A stretch of DNA of 64,000 bases from Salvator merianae. Its lineage: Eukaryota; Chordata; Lepidosauria; Squamata; Teiidae. The stretch is taken from contig QVOM02000070.1 in the NCBI GenBank assembly GCA_003586115.2, positions 2,002,293 to 2,066,292 of the forward strand, read 5' to 3'. A program made the translations under genes and the position numbers. The notes beneath the pieces were generated by a model. It saw only the letters and a list, made by a program, of their open reading frames with translations. It was not told where the DNA came from and searched no databases. This document shows, piece after piece, positions 1 through 12,562 of this stretch (position 1 is the first letter of the stretch; the number at the start of each line of letters is the position of its first letter).

Positions 1-278
1 AAGCCTGGTTGACCAAATGAAATTTGTCTATTGTCTAGGGAACCAATTACTTCCGTCAATAAGAAAATGTCAACTTGTCAGGTAGAAAGTAACAGTTGAG
101 GCCAAGAGATTGGGAGCAAATTGATGTCAGAGAAAAAATTACATTTTCCTGGGGAAGAGATAAAACAGATTATATGTAAATAACCTGACAAACTCACACT
201 TAGGTAGTATTACCTTAAAATGAATTAAGACGATTGCAAAATTAACAGTAGCCACTAATCTCATATTGGCTTTTTTGC

Positions 279-299
279 AAAAAAAAAAAAAAAAAAAAA
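279..299 (+). repeat. Poly(A) run of 21
   Basis: Uninterrupted A tract, probably the tail of an old retro-insert. The flanking 1-278 shows nothing recognisable. Confidence 0.9.
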
Positions 300-1075
300 G
301 TATTTGCACTGCAAGTGCCAGAAGCTGTTTCTGGGATGTTCCGACCCTCACAGTGCGGATGGCCACTTCATCGCAGGAACTGTTCTACCTTGGAATGTTT
401 GGATTTGAGCATTCCAAGGTGGAAAGTGTGAAAAGACCCAGTGTGAGACTGTGGCCATTTCCATACTTTCCTTGAGGTGGACCACTCCAGTTGCTCCATT
501 CCTACAGGAGTAGTTCAACAGGTGGAGTAGTTTAGAGACATTTCTGGGATGATGCTCCCAAATGCTACTAGCTGTGGACCACTAAATTGTCACCCACAAC
601 AGTACTGGGAGCAGCTGGACTGCTACTGGCAAGCAGCTTTCACATCTGATTCCAGGTGCAAACACTGCAGATTGCAATGCAGCTGTGGCTTTATAGTCAC
701 ACGCTGCATCCCTGGTCACCATAGCTGTGGCCAGACACTTCCGTGGCCACTGTCATGGTGCACAGCCAGGATTCACACTGTGGGTGCTGGAAGCCCAGTT
801 CCAGGCAGGATTGCTGTAGAAAATCTGCCAAACATCAGATGTACATGAGTTTTTCCCCCAGGTTTTTCTATGGCTAGGCTAATTGGTTTGGCAATTTCTG
901 TGGCCAGCCTGGTTCAAGCTGTTTCAGCCCTCACAGTATGGATGGCCACCTGGCATCTTGCCTCATCCAGTGCAGCAGGAAAGTGCTAGGAGGGTCTGGG
1001 GCTTCTGCTATTGCACACCAGAGATTGCACACCAGAGTGCAAAGGGCAGACCCCTGGAACCTTTCTGAGCATGGA
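300..1075. repeat. Interspersed GC-richer MITE-like repeat
   Basis: Phrases such as GCTCCCAAATGCTACTAG, CTGGGAGCAGCTG and TTCACACTGTGGGTGCTGG recur in other order or strand at 8.0-8.8, 9.64-10.1, 24.06-24.53, 27.96-28.37 and 28.85-29.28 kb. The open frames inside are not genes. Confidence 0.5.
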
Positions 1076-1490
1076 CTATGTGTAAGTGTGGAAAAGTCTT
1101 GTGTTACAAAACCAAATAGAACATCAGCCTTAAAAGACAGGTGATTGCACCTCTTGCTAAAGATGCAATAATCACAGGAAATAGGCAATTGCATCTATTG
1201 CTAGAGATTGCCTCTGATTGCTAGAGGTGAATCGTCAACTAAAACAGGCTGCAGCTAACTCAGGCAGAGCATATTAACACCTTATTAAACCCAAACATTT
1301 AATACAGATGCAAATTTATGTAATCCAGACAAGTTAAGAAAATGTGGGTGGTTTTATATATATCAATTAGTGTTATAAAATTTATCTAAATTGAAAATAT
1401 TGTGATTCATTTTCATTTGATAAGCATTTGAGGAGCAAAGTAGAAAGCACAAGAGAAGAAGGTCTTTGCTGATGTGATCCAGAAGCATTA

Positions 1491-1502
1491 CTATGGCTGA
1501 TC
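1491..1502 (-). CDS. Candidate last coding exon of array 1 (Asp-Gln-Pro-stop)
   Basis: After the acceptor TTTTATTTTCTATAG the phase-0 reading is DQP then TAG. The sequence down to about 1360 is paralogous to the last exon near 21.0 kb. No AATAAA is seen downstream here, only AATAAG near 1283. A longer ATG frame over the same bases (1363-1551) starts with a hydrophobic stretch, LLLLCFLLCSSNA. Its paralogue shares only part of that frame, so I prefer the 3'-UTR reading. Confidence 0.35.
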   Translation of the reverse strand, partial: DQP

Positions 1503-1548
1503 CTATAGAAAATAAAAACATATCAATTAACAAAAGTTTTTCCAAAGA

Positions 1549-1968
1549 CAATCATAACACAAAAGGTGACTGAAGCACAATCGGTTATAGCAGAGATGGA
1601 AAGATATGGAGGAACAGACCATTCAAAAGTGGTACGATTACCCGATTGACCAATACAAGTTTGATCTTTTTATAGAAAGAAGATTAGGATATTCAGAATT
1701 AAAACAGGTCCCAACTACAATGAAATGGAGTAAATTATTGAAATATGGTGCACAACCATTTGTGAATAAAGAGTTACAAGAAGAATTGATAAGATTAAAA
1801 CAAGAGTTGGAAATTAAGTTTCTGGAAAGCTAACCACTGACAAAGGGAGGGGAAGGTTAAAAGATATAACAAAGAAAAATGTATCTGAAATGGATATGTA
1901 GTAAATACTTAATGAATTTGTGGAAATATATGGAACAATAAAATGATGTGCAAAAAAAAAAAAAAGGA
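1549..1968 (+). mobile_element. L1-like LINE 3' fragment with poly(A)
   Basis: It is flanked by TTTCCAAAGA at 1539-1548 and 1969-1978 and ends in AATAAAATGATGTGC plus A-run. Its open frame (1606-1833) reads as a basic, LINE-ORF2-tail-like end. The paralogous site near 21050 lacks it. Confidence 0.7.
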
Positions 1969-3130
1969 TTTCCAAAGAACTGGAGATAAAAATTTAAATG
2001 GGCAGATCAGGGTTTGTTTATTTGTTCATTTGTTTGGAATAAAGCTTCTGAACACCAGAATACCTAGTTATTGGGGCACTATTAGATGCAACACCACATA
2101 TCTGCTATGGATAGTCGTGTATTTGATGCAGATTTGGAGAAGGAATTCCAATAAGGCACATTACATTCCATGAAATTTAGGGCGCATGCATAACTCTCCT
2201 TCAATAGTGCCAAGGATTCCTTTATTCAGTATTTAGAAGAGGCAGTGGAAGGCAAGGAAAGGGTGCATTTGCATGATCAATGTGTCACACTGGCCTGGAA
2301 GCTGCACCACAAGGTGGGTGCAAATGTACCTTACCAGCAGGTGGCTCCTCAGGTATCTGTGATTGGAAGCAGCTGCAACCTGCTACTGGCTACTTGGGCA
2401 TCTGCAAGTGGTGGATACACATGGCTAGCAAGCATTCTTGATGCTTTCTAGGCCAACGTGTGAACAGGCACAGAATTGTTTATCAAAACAACCCCAAAAT
2501 ACCTTCATGGTCCCTGGTATATATATTGCTCACCCAACTTTCTCAAAAGGAGAAAGCAGCAAATTAAGATATTATTAGTACAGAATTTGTTGATGTGCCC
2601 CTGTGTATGTGTGCATGTGTCCATTTGCATGCTTCAATTTCAAAGAGGAAATGTTGCTGTGAGTTTGAAAATGTGTCTTCCCTTTCTGGTTACCCTTCTC
2701 TGATAGCATTCTTCAGTTACCGTTTCTGTATTGTCATTTATTGAGAATTACAAGGAGACAGTTTTAGCAAAGCCATATGGATGGCAATCATTACAAACTG
2801 TCCCATGCAAAGACGACACAAATCCTTGCAGGATTTCAGGGATGTCAACCCCATTCTAGAAAAACTATAATTGATACTTCTCAGGTGTGGATTTCTCTTC
2901 TCAATGTGTTTCCACGCAAAGTTCAGAATCTGCCCCAGTTTGGATTCAGCTCACCTCAGATACATAAAATTAAGATGGACAATCTTGACGTGTGAAAATA
3001 GCTTTAGTTGTCCTAAAGGTCCACTGATATTCTCCTGTGATGTCAACCCAGGGAAACAGGGTCCTATATTTAAACCACTAATTTACAGTTACTGTCAACC
3101 TATTATTACACAAAAAACAGCAATACTCAC

Positions 3131-3145
3131 ATTGTCAATAATTTC
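3131..3145 (-). CDS. 15-nt micro-exon, EIIDN
   Basis: Acceptor TTTAATTTAG, donor GTGAGTATTG. Acidic pentapeptide of the short class that accompanies each 30-nt exon in the left-hand units. Confidence 0.5.
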
Positions 3146-3657
3146 CTAAATTAAATAGAAAACAGAGTTACATTACTGGAAATAAGACTATGATAAGGAG
3201 CATCTCCTTTATTTTATTTTTAAAATCATGGGAATTCTTCATTTGATGTTCAATGTATGTTCTCTGAAAAAGGTGGAAATCTCATTTAAGGAGAAGAGAG
3301 AAGCAGGACCTGCATGAAACCAACAAAGGATTTTTGAAAGGCCTCCTCCCTCTGCCTTTGTTAACAATTAATGAAGTGACCATGATCAGTTCTCATAATT
3401 TTTATCCATCTACTTGTTTCACTTGAGGAGTGAGGATTGTGGAGATTTCCACTTTCCCTTCTCCTGGACAGGTCAGGTGTAATAGCAAGCTATTAATCTG
3501 AGGTCCCTTGGAAGGACTGGAAAAGTAATTCCCTCAGTAAAACCAGGTTTTCTTTTTTTCTTTTTACAACCTATCAATTCTTTTTTTTTTTTAAACCCCT
3601 TACTTAACCCAGAATAAAATAATAATTGTTGTATATCAATTCTTTAGGAATACTTAC

Positions 3658-3677
3658 TCAACATTTTCCGCTAAAAG
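3658..3677 (-). pseudogene. Damaged 30-nt-class exon, 20 nt left
   Basis: Donor GTAAGTATTC and acceptor CTCTACTTTAG are intact, but only 20 nt lie between them, so inclusion would shift the frame. Looks like a 10-nt internal deletion. A second AG inside would give 13 nt, also out of phase. Confidence 0.5.
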
Positions 3678-4099
3678 CTAAAGTAGAGAAATGAAACAGT
3701 TAGTTACTGTGAAAGATGGAAGATAATTTGTTGATTCTTATTGAAAAATACCCAACCAGTACAAGATGTCCCCAGGCAAAGATAACATGACCCTTTTAAG
3801 ATTTTTGGAATGTCAAACCCATTCTAGAAAAACAAGCATGGATACATCTCTGAGATGGCTTTCCCTTTCCAGATGTTTCCACACAAAGCTCAGAATTTGC
3901 CTCAAGCAATATTTAGCTTGCACTCTGGAAATTAGCATGCACAATTGCCTGAAATGAAATTTTCTGAAATTAAGATGCACATCTGTAACCAGGGAGAATA
4001 TCTCTCATTGTCCTGAAGACCCACTGGAAGTGATCAAATCTACATCTCATGAATAGTAATGCCACTCCTGGGAAGGAAAAAATGCAACTTATTGAAGAT

Positions 4100-5160
4100 T
4101 GACAGTAGAGAGTTTTTGTAACACACTTATAACCACCCAGAGGTGCTGCAGACAGTTGTCACATCCACATCTACCGTAGCACACAACACCATTGTAAGTT
4201 TGCAATAAACACTACATTTGCACAGCATCACAAAGATACATTTTTTTTTGCTTCAAAACCTCCATAGAGTATAATTGCCCTCACATTTTTATCCTGCCTC
4301 AGGATGTTCCTTTGGGTCAGGAGACATCCTGATTCTCAGGAATAGGGATAAATAGATCATCTGATAGGATCCACACTCACTCTTTCGCCATCAGGACACC
4401 TTCCACGTTGTCCATAATCATCGCTAGAAAACCCTAAGAACCACATTTAAATTTCCTGCTGGACTACTCTGGGATCTCTGCTGCTTGCCTTAGAGACTTG
4501 GTGATTGACTTTGAAGCAACCCCACCTTGCCTGGACTCTGAAAATTTCCAGTTTGCTGTTTTGCTAAGTTGCACTCTTACTGAACTTGGCGACTTCAAAC
4601 TATCACTTTTATGCTAACTGGATATTGTACTGGAACTATACTGTCTTTGCGGGCATGGACACTGCCGTGCTGGAGGGTGAGATGAACTGCATGATTCCCT
4701 TTTGGTCAGGGTCCTCTCTTAGTATTTAGTTGGGATTCCAGCTCCTTTAGCCTCCTAGTACAAGCTTCTTATATTTCTCCTCTCAGTGTTCACCCATTTG
4801 ATCCATTCATTCATAAAGTATAGCCTCGCTACAAGTGTATCCCATCTTGTCAAATCCCAGCACATTTAGAGGAGATCTTCTTAGCACCCTCTATAGGGAA
4901 AACCCCTATAATTGTTTTTACTTGCTTCCTGTATTCTTAGACACTAATAGCTGATTATGACAGTTCTGCCATTGTTTTTATTCCTGAGCATTTTTACTGA
5001 TATTTTAATAAGGTTTGGGCATTTTTATTGAATAATTTTTTGTCTGAGAGGTTTCCCTGTTACCTGTGTCTTACGTTTGGTGGCTCACTCCATTTGATTG
5101 GTCATTTTTAATATCACTGTCATAGTGTGTGCATGTGAGAACCTTTCCCCCCCAAAAGCG
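4100..5160. other. ~1-kb insertion of unknown type in array 1
   Basis: The unit consensus stops after the segment near 4090 and resumes near 5170. The inserted sequence has no long frame and no other copy in the window. Could be an LTR or an old LINE piece. Confidence 0.35.
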
Positions 5161-5223
5161 GTATAGTCCAGCACACAGCTCCTATCATTTTCAATCATCA
5201 CAGTGCAAAACTGTAATACTCAC

Positions 5224-5238
5224 ATTTCCTTGTTTTCG
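5224..5238 (-). CDS. 15-nt micro-exon, RKQGN
   Basis: Acceptor TTTTTTTATTTTAG, donor GTGAGTATTA. Basic pentapeptide. It lies just left of 5637 and right of the ~1-kb insertion that splits this unit. Confidence 0.5.
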
Positions 5239-5636
5239 CTAAAATAAAAAAAAGAAAAATAGAATTACATGTATTTTTGATAAATATAGAAATAAGCCAA
5301 TAAATAACTCTCCTATCAAAAATCCACATGACCTATTACTATCACTAACTATGCAATAATGCATCCAAGGGTGCATTTTCTTCAAATTGTTGTATGTACT
5401 TCAAATATTTCTAGCCTAAGAATAAGCTAAAACTTTTTTTAAAAAATGGCTATACTCCCAGAGAACCATTGAGCAGAAATGGAAATTTGCCATTGTTACA
5501 AGTTGCACAAAAAAAGCCAGAGGAAAAGCAAACAAAGCCCTCAGACCAATCCATTCTCTCTTCTTTCTTTGTATCCTCTGGTTTTTCCTTGAATAAAAGA
5601 AAAGCTATTGCATATCTATTCCTTAGTGATACTTAC

Positions 5637-5666
5637 TGCAATATTGAGCATTTCATACACTTTTTC
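5637..5666 (-). CDS. 30-nt micro-exon, EKVYEMLNIA
   Basis: Acceptor TTCTCTTCTGTAG, donor GTAAGTATCA. The decapeptide can form an amphipathic helix (V, M/L and I on one face). Flanks match those at 24744, 29885 and 32037, but the exon interior does not. Confidence 0.55.
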
Positions 5667-6299
5667 CTACAGAAGAGAAATGAACAGTTAGCTATTTGGA
5701 AGAATTGAAGGAGGTTTGGCTGATTCTTATAAAAACAACCTCAACACACCTTCATAGTCTGGATGTCTGTGTTATTTACCTAACATTCTCAATCAAAGAA
5801 AGCAACAAGTTAAAATGCAATCAACACAGATTGTGTTAATTTGTGTCTGTCCGTTAATGTTTGTGCCTGAAAGAGGAAATTAGTCTGTCTTTTCACTGTG
5901 GTTTGGCTTTTTGCACAATCTAGACTGAATCAAAGAAAATCCAGGGTCACCATTCCCTAAGAATTGCCAGAAGATAGTTTTCCTCAAATCTCATCTGTGG
6001 CAATATTTTCAGAATGTCACATGAAATGATGGTGCCATTCCTTGTAGAACTTTGAGGATGTCAAGCCCATTCTAGAAAAACAAGTATGGATATATCTCTG
6101 GGATGGCTCTCCCTTTCCAGATGTTTCCACACAATGCTCAGAATTTGCCCCAAGTAAAATTTAGCTCTGACTCTTGAAATTAGGATGCACAATTGTTAAT
6201 CAAGGGAATATCCCACAGTACCACAAAGGTCCACTGCGAGTATCCAAATCTCACCCACAGAATGCCACTCCTAGGAAGAAAAAGACGGAGCATAAATTT

Positions 6300-6633
6300 T
6301 GGTTCATGTTCAAAAATTCAATTGAACAATTCATGTTCACAGTTGTTCGCATTGAACCAAAGAAAGAGTGGTTTGCATATCCAGAAATGTGATTGAATTA
6401 AACTAGTCCCCTGCTTGTGAACATGAGCAATTCAATCATGTTTGCTGTGGTTTTGTCCTTGAAAAGGGCATTTTTAATGGGAAAATTGTATTTTTTTTTG
6501 TTTTTGAACAAGTTCAGAATTGAACACAAACAGCTGCTTGTTTCATTAAGTAGCTCGCAAGCGAACTACATAAATGGATGTTTGGTTCAACAGTGAACTG
6601 AACACATGATTTTTCTTTGTTCACACCTCTAGT
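6300..6633. mobile_element. MITE inside an array 1 unit
   Basis: Unit sequence is interrupted between GGAGCATA and GTACAGACTT. The insert ends in TTTGTTCACACCTCTAGT, typical of the hAT-like GTGCACATCCCTA group. Confidence 0.5.
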
Positions 6634-6675
6634 ACAGACTTCTCAATCATTACATTGCAAATCTGTAATACTCAC

Positions 6676-6690
6676 AAGTAGTTCCTTTTC
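6676..6690 (-). CDS. 15-nt micro-exon, EKELL
   Basis: Acceptor TTTTATTTTAG, donor GTGAGTATTA. A MITE occupies about 6300-6633 just to the left of its donor side; the splice signals are untouched. Confidence 0.5.
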
Positions 6691-6931
6691 CTAAAATAAA
6701 AAAAAGAAAAACAGAGCTATATGTATTCTCAACATGAATGCATCATTTGATAATGATCATGCAAGCCTACTGTATCTAACCATGCTGAATTTAGTAGGGG
6801 ATATTCTGGAAGTGGGATAAAGATCTGTGGAAATCAGGACAGATTCTTCATGGTTAATGCAAATATGAGATCCAATTATGGGAGTGGATGACAGAGATAA
6901 AGTCAAGAATACACTCAGTAAAACAAATAAT

Positions 6932-7098
6932 GGCCCTTTCTGCACTTGGCCTTATTCTAGATTATATCCTGTCATCTGCATGCTAGTATAAACTTTGGCA
7001 GGCCCCACCCAGGGCCTGCTGTAATGTGCACTAGCATGTGGATAGCAGGTCTCTATTCTTGGATACAATCCAGAATAAAGACTAGTGCAGACAGGGCC
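6932..7098. mobile_element. Palindromic MITE (GGCCCTTTCTGCAC ends)
   Basis: Long imperfect inverted repeat, flanked by the 3-bp repeat AAT. The uninterrupted target is present in the paralogous unit near 29310. A 3-bp duplication fits PIF/Harbinger. Confidence 0.7.
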
Positions 7099-7489
7099 AA
7101 TGTCTCAGAGTAAAGAAAAAATTGAAATGGGCAGAATACCACTCCACTGTATTTTCATTACTTCTACAACATTTTCAGGTGGGAATTTCTTCCCTTATTA
7201 ATGACTCTGTGCTGCTCTTAATATTTCACAACTATCCATTGGGACTGAGTCAATTCAAATAATTCTTCTTCCCTCCCTGTTTATTCATTTAGGCTTGAAT
7301 TTTAATACCAATAATGTAATTAAATGAACAAATGGTTGTAAATACAGAAATATTTATTTATTTAAGATATTTCTATACCACTTTCCATTAAAAAATTCAA
7401 AGCAGTTTGCAGAGCATTAAAGGGAAGGGTGAAATCAGTAAAAGCAGCAATCTAAATATGTTAAAAGCTGAGCAGGCAGCAGAGAAAGT

Positions 7490-7829
7490 AATATAGAAAT
7501 GCAAAATCCATTTTACAGTTGAACATTCAATCAAATATTTTGCATTGGTGGATATTTGAACTGAATTGAAAATGTATTTTCTCATTTTCACAGTTCAGTT
7601 GAAACAAAACAGCCTCTACCCTCACGAAAGCAGAATATTTGTTTGAATGTTTGTGTTTTTGCTATGGTTTGTGTTTTAACTCATGAAAAGAGAATTTTCA
7701 ATGTGGAAAACACTGGAAAATCTGCAAAAACCCAATTTTTTCAACGTCGTGATTCACTGATGAAGAGCATACAGATTTCCGTTTGACAGCGAATTGAAAA
7801 TGGGAATTTGGTCTGTGCACATCCCTAGA
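7490..7829. mobile_element. hAT-like MITE
   Basis: Right end reads GTGCACATCCCTAG. The interior has self-complementary tracts around TTGAAAATG and TTTTCAATT. The left end is not defined. Confidence 0.4.
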
Positions 7830-7919
7830 AACAAACGTACACTTAGGGAATGTGTTTGTAAAACGATAAATCTTTAATAGGTGTGTTTGTAAAAAGGTAA
7901 GTCTTTAATAGATGCCTAT

Positions 7920-8830
7920 AGGTTGTAAGCATAACACAAATAGCAGAGGGGAGGACATTCCATTATCCTGTTCTATGGTGGTATTGACCATGAAGTGCGG
8001 ACACCATCCACACTGCGTGGTTGTAGTAATTACCTTCAGCAGGCTACCAGTATTCGTGGTGTGAATGCTGGTAGCCTTCCTGGATCCTTGCCATGGCAGC
8101 GACTGGGAAGCATCTGGCTGCTGCCATGATGACAGGCAGCACCATGCAACACGCAGGTGTAATCATGCAATAGTGCAGGCACATTCCTTGTGTGCAGCAT
8201 GGCAGAAGCAGCAAATGCAAACACACCTTTCTAGCAGCTGACTATCAGCTCCCGGTAAGTCTGTGGAGCACTAATTTGTGCTCCATAGCTAGTTCCGATT
8301 GGGAGCAGAATTATGCTCCCAGCCACTGAGGCCTCTGCAAAGTGTGGAAGCACTTTGCTAGCAAATGTCCCTGATGCTTGCTATCACAAAGTGTGAACAG
8401 GCCCTAGGCTACAATGGTATAATTATACCATGTTAAGCAGGCAAAGACTTAGCGGTGCAGTGGACATTCAGACTGTGAGTGGCCCTGTACTGGACCTGCA
8501 GCACTCACAGTGTGGATGCAGGACTGTTTGTCAGGACAGTGGCTGTGGAAACATCTGGCCATTGCCATGATGAGCAGGACACACAGCACAACTGCACAGA
8601 CCCAGCTGGGTGGCACTGTAGCCTTGCAGCATTCACATCTGGAAGCAGATGCAAATGCTGCTGACTGGGAGTAGTCTACCTGCTCCCAATCAAGCTATGG
8701 ACAGTGTTTTAACTGTCCACAACTAGTAGCATCCAGGAGCAACGGCAGATGCTCCCAGATGCATTGTGCTTGTGAGTGTGCAGGCGCTCACTAGCAACTA
8801 AGTGCAAAAAGGAACTTTATTCCACATGCT
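7920..8830. repeat. Two adjacent MITE-like repeats
   Basis: Same family as 300-1075, with AAGTGTGAACAGGCCCTAGGC at the join near 8390-8405. No gene is seen in this stretch. Confidence 0.45.
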
Positions 8831-9040
8831 GCTGCAGACAGAGAGAGACCCTGGGTGGAGCCTCCTTTAGCCTGCATTAGCATGCAGAAGTGAGGCTCCT
8901 AGTACTATCTCTGGACTGGGGTTCCAGCCAGGGTAGAACTGTTCTTCGTTTCTTATTAGATTTAGGAAGCTTAAAAAGACTTCCCGGTCCAACTCTTACT
9001 AGTAAAGGGAGGCTTCCTAATAGAGCACAGTTGCGTTTAC

Positions 9041-9091
9041 CAAGGCACGTATTCTCAGGTATCCAATAGGCCAACTTTTTCCAATATGTTT
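9041..9091 (-). CDS. 51-nt exon class, KHIGKSWPIGYLRIRAL
   Basis: Acceptor ACCTTGTCCAG, donor GTAAACGCAA, 17 codons, phase 0. The open copies at 46695, 50444 and 57298 share the Ile-Gly...Pro/Leu-Ile-Gly core. Here only 34 nt separate its acceptor side from the donor of the 30-nt exon at 9126, which is too short for a normal intron. The two are probably alternatives, or a deletion has joined them. Confidence 0.4.
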
Positions 9092-9125
9092 CTGGACAAG
9101 GTATCAATTCATTAGCAGTACTTAC

Positions 9126-9155
9126 AATCTGGATTCCCAAAGGACCATCAACAGC
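9126..9155 (-). CDS. 30-nt micro-exon, AVDGPLGIQI
   Basis: Acceptor GGTTTCTCTACTTTAG, donor GTAAGTACTG. It is the right-most micro-exon recognised in array 1; beyond it lies repeat-rich spacer. Confidence 0.5.
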
Positions 9156-9214
9156 CTAAAGTAGAGAAACCAGCAGGTAGTTAGCACCACAATTCAAAAC
9201 TGCATTTTAGGTTC

Positions 9215-9600
9215 ATAAGAACATAACAGGAGTCTTGTGGATCAGGCCACAATCCATCTAATCCAGCATCCTCCTCTTGCAAAGTGGCTCATCAATTGCT
9301 TTGGGGCATTCTCAAGCAGAAGACAAAGGCAAAACCTTCACCTGCTCTCAACTCCCTGCAAATGGCTTTGGTAGGTATCCTGCCTGTCTCTCCAACTTTG
9401 AGGCAGTCTTTAGGCATCAGTTCTAGCAGCCATTAAGACATCTGTCCTCTATTAATTTGCCTAATCCTTTCTTAAAACTATCCAGAGTATTTGCTAGTTG
9501 ATCCATTGCCAGGTCTAGGCTCTCCTATGGGCGCACTGTTGGCAATTTTAAAGCCATTCACATAGATTTCCATGCTTGGATCTGTGTCTTTTGAAAAAAA
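9215..9600. mobile_element. Sauropsid LINE-tail repeat
   Basis: Contains CATAAGAACATAACAGG, GGATCAGGCC and TCCAGCATCC, the well-known sauropsid repeat often classed with CR1 ends. Two partial relatives lie at 36300-36720. Confidence 0.6.
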
Positions 9601-9639
9601 AAATCTAGCCCTCTTTAGTTGTAAACCATATTTGGATCA

Positions 9640-10105
9640 ATGAGCCTGTTATCACATGTTGCTAGCAAGAGTCAAAGATGCTTGCTGTCACAGTGCATCT
9701 ACACTTGGCAGAGGCCTGGGTGGCCAGGAGCAGCATAACACTGCTCCCAATCACTTCTAGCTGTGGAGCACAAATTTGTGCTCCACACCTTTACCAGAAG
9801 TTGATAGTCAGCTCCTGGTAAAGTGCATCCATACTTACCTAGTGGCACTGTGGCCGGGCCTGCGCAATCAGCCTATCATGCCTAATCACACCTGTGCACA
9901 CATGCACACTGCGCATCCCTGGTAGTCACCATGACAGTGGCTGGATGCTTCCTGGATGCTGCCATAGTAAGCATCAGGCAAGGCTACCGGCATTCAGGTA
10001 GGTAACTAGGGCCATGCAGTGCAGGCGGTGTCCATGCTGCGTGGTCAACTTCACCTTAGAATGGTATAATTATCCCATTCTAAGGTTGTAGGTGTGAAAA
10101 GGCTC
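9640..10105. repeat. MITE-like repeat
   Basis: Member of the 300-1075 family, ending near AAGGTTGTAGGTGTGAAAAGG. From 10110 to 10925 nothing is recognised. Confidence 0.45.
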
Positions 10106-10928
10106 AGAGGTTCTTAACTGTTTTTGCAAGGCATTCAGTTCCAGACAAGGAAATTTTCCATTCCAACCACTTCTTCGACATTCAAAGATCTATGTCCCAG
10201 TATAAAGATATCCGCTCATCAGGGCAGACATATGGAAAGTAAGACATGGTTCTCTCATTTTTGATAGCTGCAGGGTTTAGCAGGAAAATGTACCTACAAA
10301 ATCCACTTTCATTGGTGTTCCCATTTACCCTGACTGTTTCCATCTAGAATATCAGCTGTCAGATGTCTTATCAGAGATATTTCCACCTGATGCAATTTGC
10401 ATATGATCAAAAATTCCTGATCCATTTTCAGCAGCTTGTAGTTTCAAATAAATAATGCACCTCCTGCATCTGGGACAGGAACACTGATTCCCACCCCTTA
10501 AAGCTGACTTAGGTAAAATAACGCACAAGGTCGAATTCTGCATCACTTGCTATTTTCTTCTTGTTCACTCACATGGCACAGAATGAGTAAACAATGTGCC
10601 TTTTTTTTTCTTTGTCTGTAAAAAGTTATCAAGCAAATCGAATGATACACTTCTTGACAATATGCTTAGGGAATAAAAGCCGGGATGATTGATCCTTATT
10701 TGGGCTACTAAAAGGAAGAGGTACCTGGAGTCAAAATAGAGCTAAAGATGGATAATACAGTCCCAAAGATGCAGATTTTGTCCAACCCCACTGAGCATAG
10801 CAGATTAATTGTGTACACATTAACCAAGCTTGAATTGAAACATAACATGAAAGAAGAAAAGAGCAGACTTGGGTACTGAGCTAGCCCACTTTGTCCTTAG
10901 GGATTAGTTGCCCTTTAATTAAACTAAA

Positions 10929-11141
10929 GCTGTGATCAGATATAGTAAAAAAAAAAAAAAAAAAAATCTCTGAAGTGGCATAGAGAAGACTTTGAGATGT
11001 GATTGTTCACACACCAGTCAAACCTCTCCTGAATATCCCATGCTAGAAAAGGTGGATTAGAGAAGAGTGAGGACACAAGAGCCACACACTGTTTATCTGA
11101 GGTGCCTCTGAGGTGTCCCTTTTGTTATGTCTGATCACAGC
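10929..11141. mobile_element. MITE with GCTGTGATCAGA ends
   Basis: Inverted ends GCTGTGATCAGATATA and TATGTCTGATCACAGC match at 14 of 16 positions. Contains a 20-nt A-run (10947-10966). From 11142 to 12170 no gene is seen; the opposed open frames at 11.2-11.6 kb look like chance. Confidence 0.6.
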
Positions 11142-12170
11142 CTAAGATACAGAAGAAGCCTCAAAAATTTCATCCCTCTGGAATGAAGGAAGGTCCTGTT
11201 TTGGAGCTTACTAAATATCCTATTAAGCATTCCTGGACAACATATGGCTTCTTCAAGTACAAAAGCATGCTTACCAAAGTGCTGTCCTTTAGACAAAGGA
11301 GAATGATCCGAAGAACAGTAGCAGCAACGCGCATGTTTATCTTAGCTTCCTTTACTACAGAAGACACTCTTGAGAGAAAATAGGACACTTATATTTTTAT
11401 GGCACGGATCCTTCCAGAAATTACAGTCCGGGTTGACTAATGCCCTTTCTTTTAATAAAGAGAAAAGTAAACATTGTATTACCATATCAAATGGAAAGGG
11501 ATTATTTAATTCAAAGTCTGAGTGCAACCTGATGCCAAAGAATAACCTAGACCAAGAACTGACATCAACATTTTTAAAAAATGCTTCAGGTTGACTTGTT
11601 CCATGTTCAATAGGCTTATCAGAGTAAGAAAAATGCTTCACAATTTAGTTGAGGTAATCTTACATTCAAAAGATTACATTCTTCCTGTTCTGTTGTTGGT
11701 GGGGTGTCTTGATATTTGACATCTCACCCACCCCACTCTGTGACAAGGTGAGTAGATGTCACTTCTGCTACACATGACCTTCAAACCTTTATGGTCCAAA
11801 CCCAAAGGCCCCTCACTTTGCAGGTAAGCCTGGGGAAATGGGTCCAGATGCCTCAGAGACAGTTGCAGCAGATCACAGCATGAACACGCTCCCACAATCC
11901 ACCTGGAACTGTCCTCAGGGAAAGTGCAAAAAGGCTCATAATGACCTATGACTGCAATGCATTTGTCCTAATGTGCTTCTTTGGAGGGGTGTCCTTCTAA
12001 TTATCCAACCAGCCACCCTCAGAAATCATTTGCTAGCCTCCCTTGGGGTCATGTGGAAATATTCTGTGGAGGTGCACTTTCCATCTAGGCCAAAGTCTAG
12101 CGAATAGGGAGGGGGACACTGAAGAACTTTGCTGCCATTGCTAAATGACAAGTGAAGAACGTTTTTCAAA

Positions 12171-12350
12171 GGCCCTTTCTGCACTTGGACATATTCCAGA
12201 TTATATCTCAGAATAGGGACCTGCCATCTGCATGCTAGTGCAGACTATGGTAGACCCTGGGCAAGACCTTTCATAGTTTGCACTAGCATGTGCATAGCAG
12301 GTCCCTGTTCTGGGATATAATCCACAATAAGGCCAAGTGCAGAAAGGGCC
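12171..12350. mobile_element. Palindromic MITE, same family as 6932
   Basis: Inverted ends GGCCCTTTCTGCACTTGG, flanked by AAA on both sides. Confidence 0.7.
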
Positions 12351-12562
12351 AAAATCTCAGGAACCTTGTCTTAAAAAGTTACTTACAAAAAGTGAAAAAA
12401 TGCAAAAATCTGTATACATTTCTGTTACTTGGAACCATCACATTCTACTAAATATCGTATCAGGAGAGGGACAAAAGTGATTCATTTACTAAAAGTGAAT
12501 TAAAATAGGAACTTCTTGTATACCCCTCATTCAGAGCTGCAAGAGGAGAAAAAGTGGAACAC

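Larger units (their letters stand above)
1270..9155 (-). other. Array 1: shorter paralogous micro-exon array
   Basis: Five intact micro-exon candidates (9126, 6676, 5637, 5224, 3131) and one 51-nt exon (9041) on the minus strand share intron flanks with the left half of array 2. They end at a last-exon candidate at 1.5 kb paralogous to the one at 21.0 kb. Its units are interrupted by a ~1-kb unidentified insertion (4.1-5.16 kb), a MITE (6.3-6.63 kb), a palindromic MITE (6.93-7.10 kb) and an L1-like piece (1.55-1.97 kb). One 30-nt exon copy (3658) is damaged. With so few exons it may be a dying duplicate or a small gene. No promoter is evident upstream in 9.2-20.7 kb. Confidence 0.45.

Noticed and set aside
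1606..1833. 75-codon frame as a small gene
   Set aside because: Inside a LINE insertion with poly(A) tail and flanking direct repeats.
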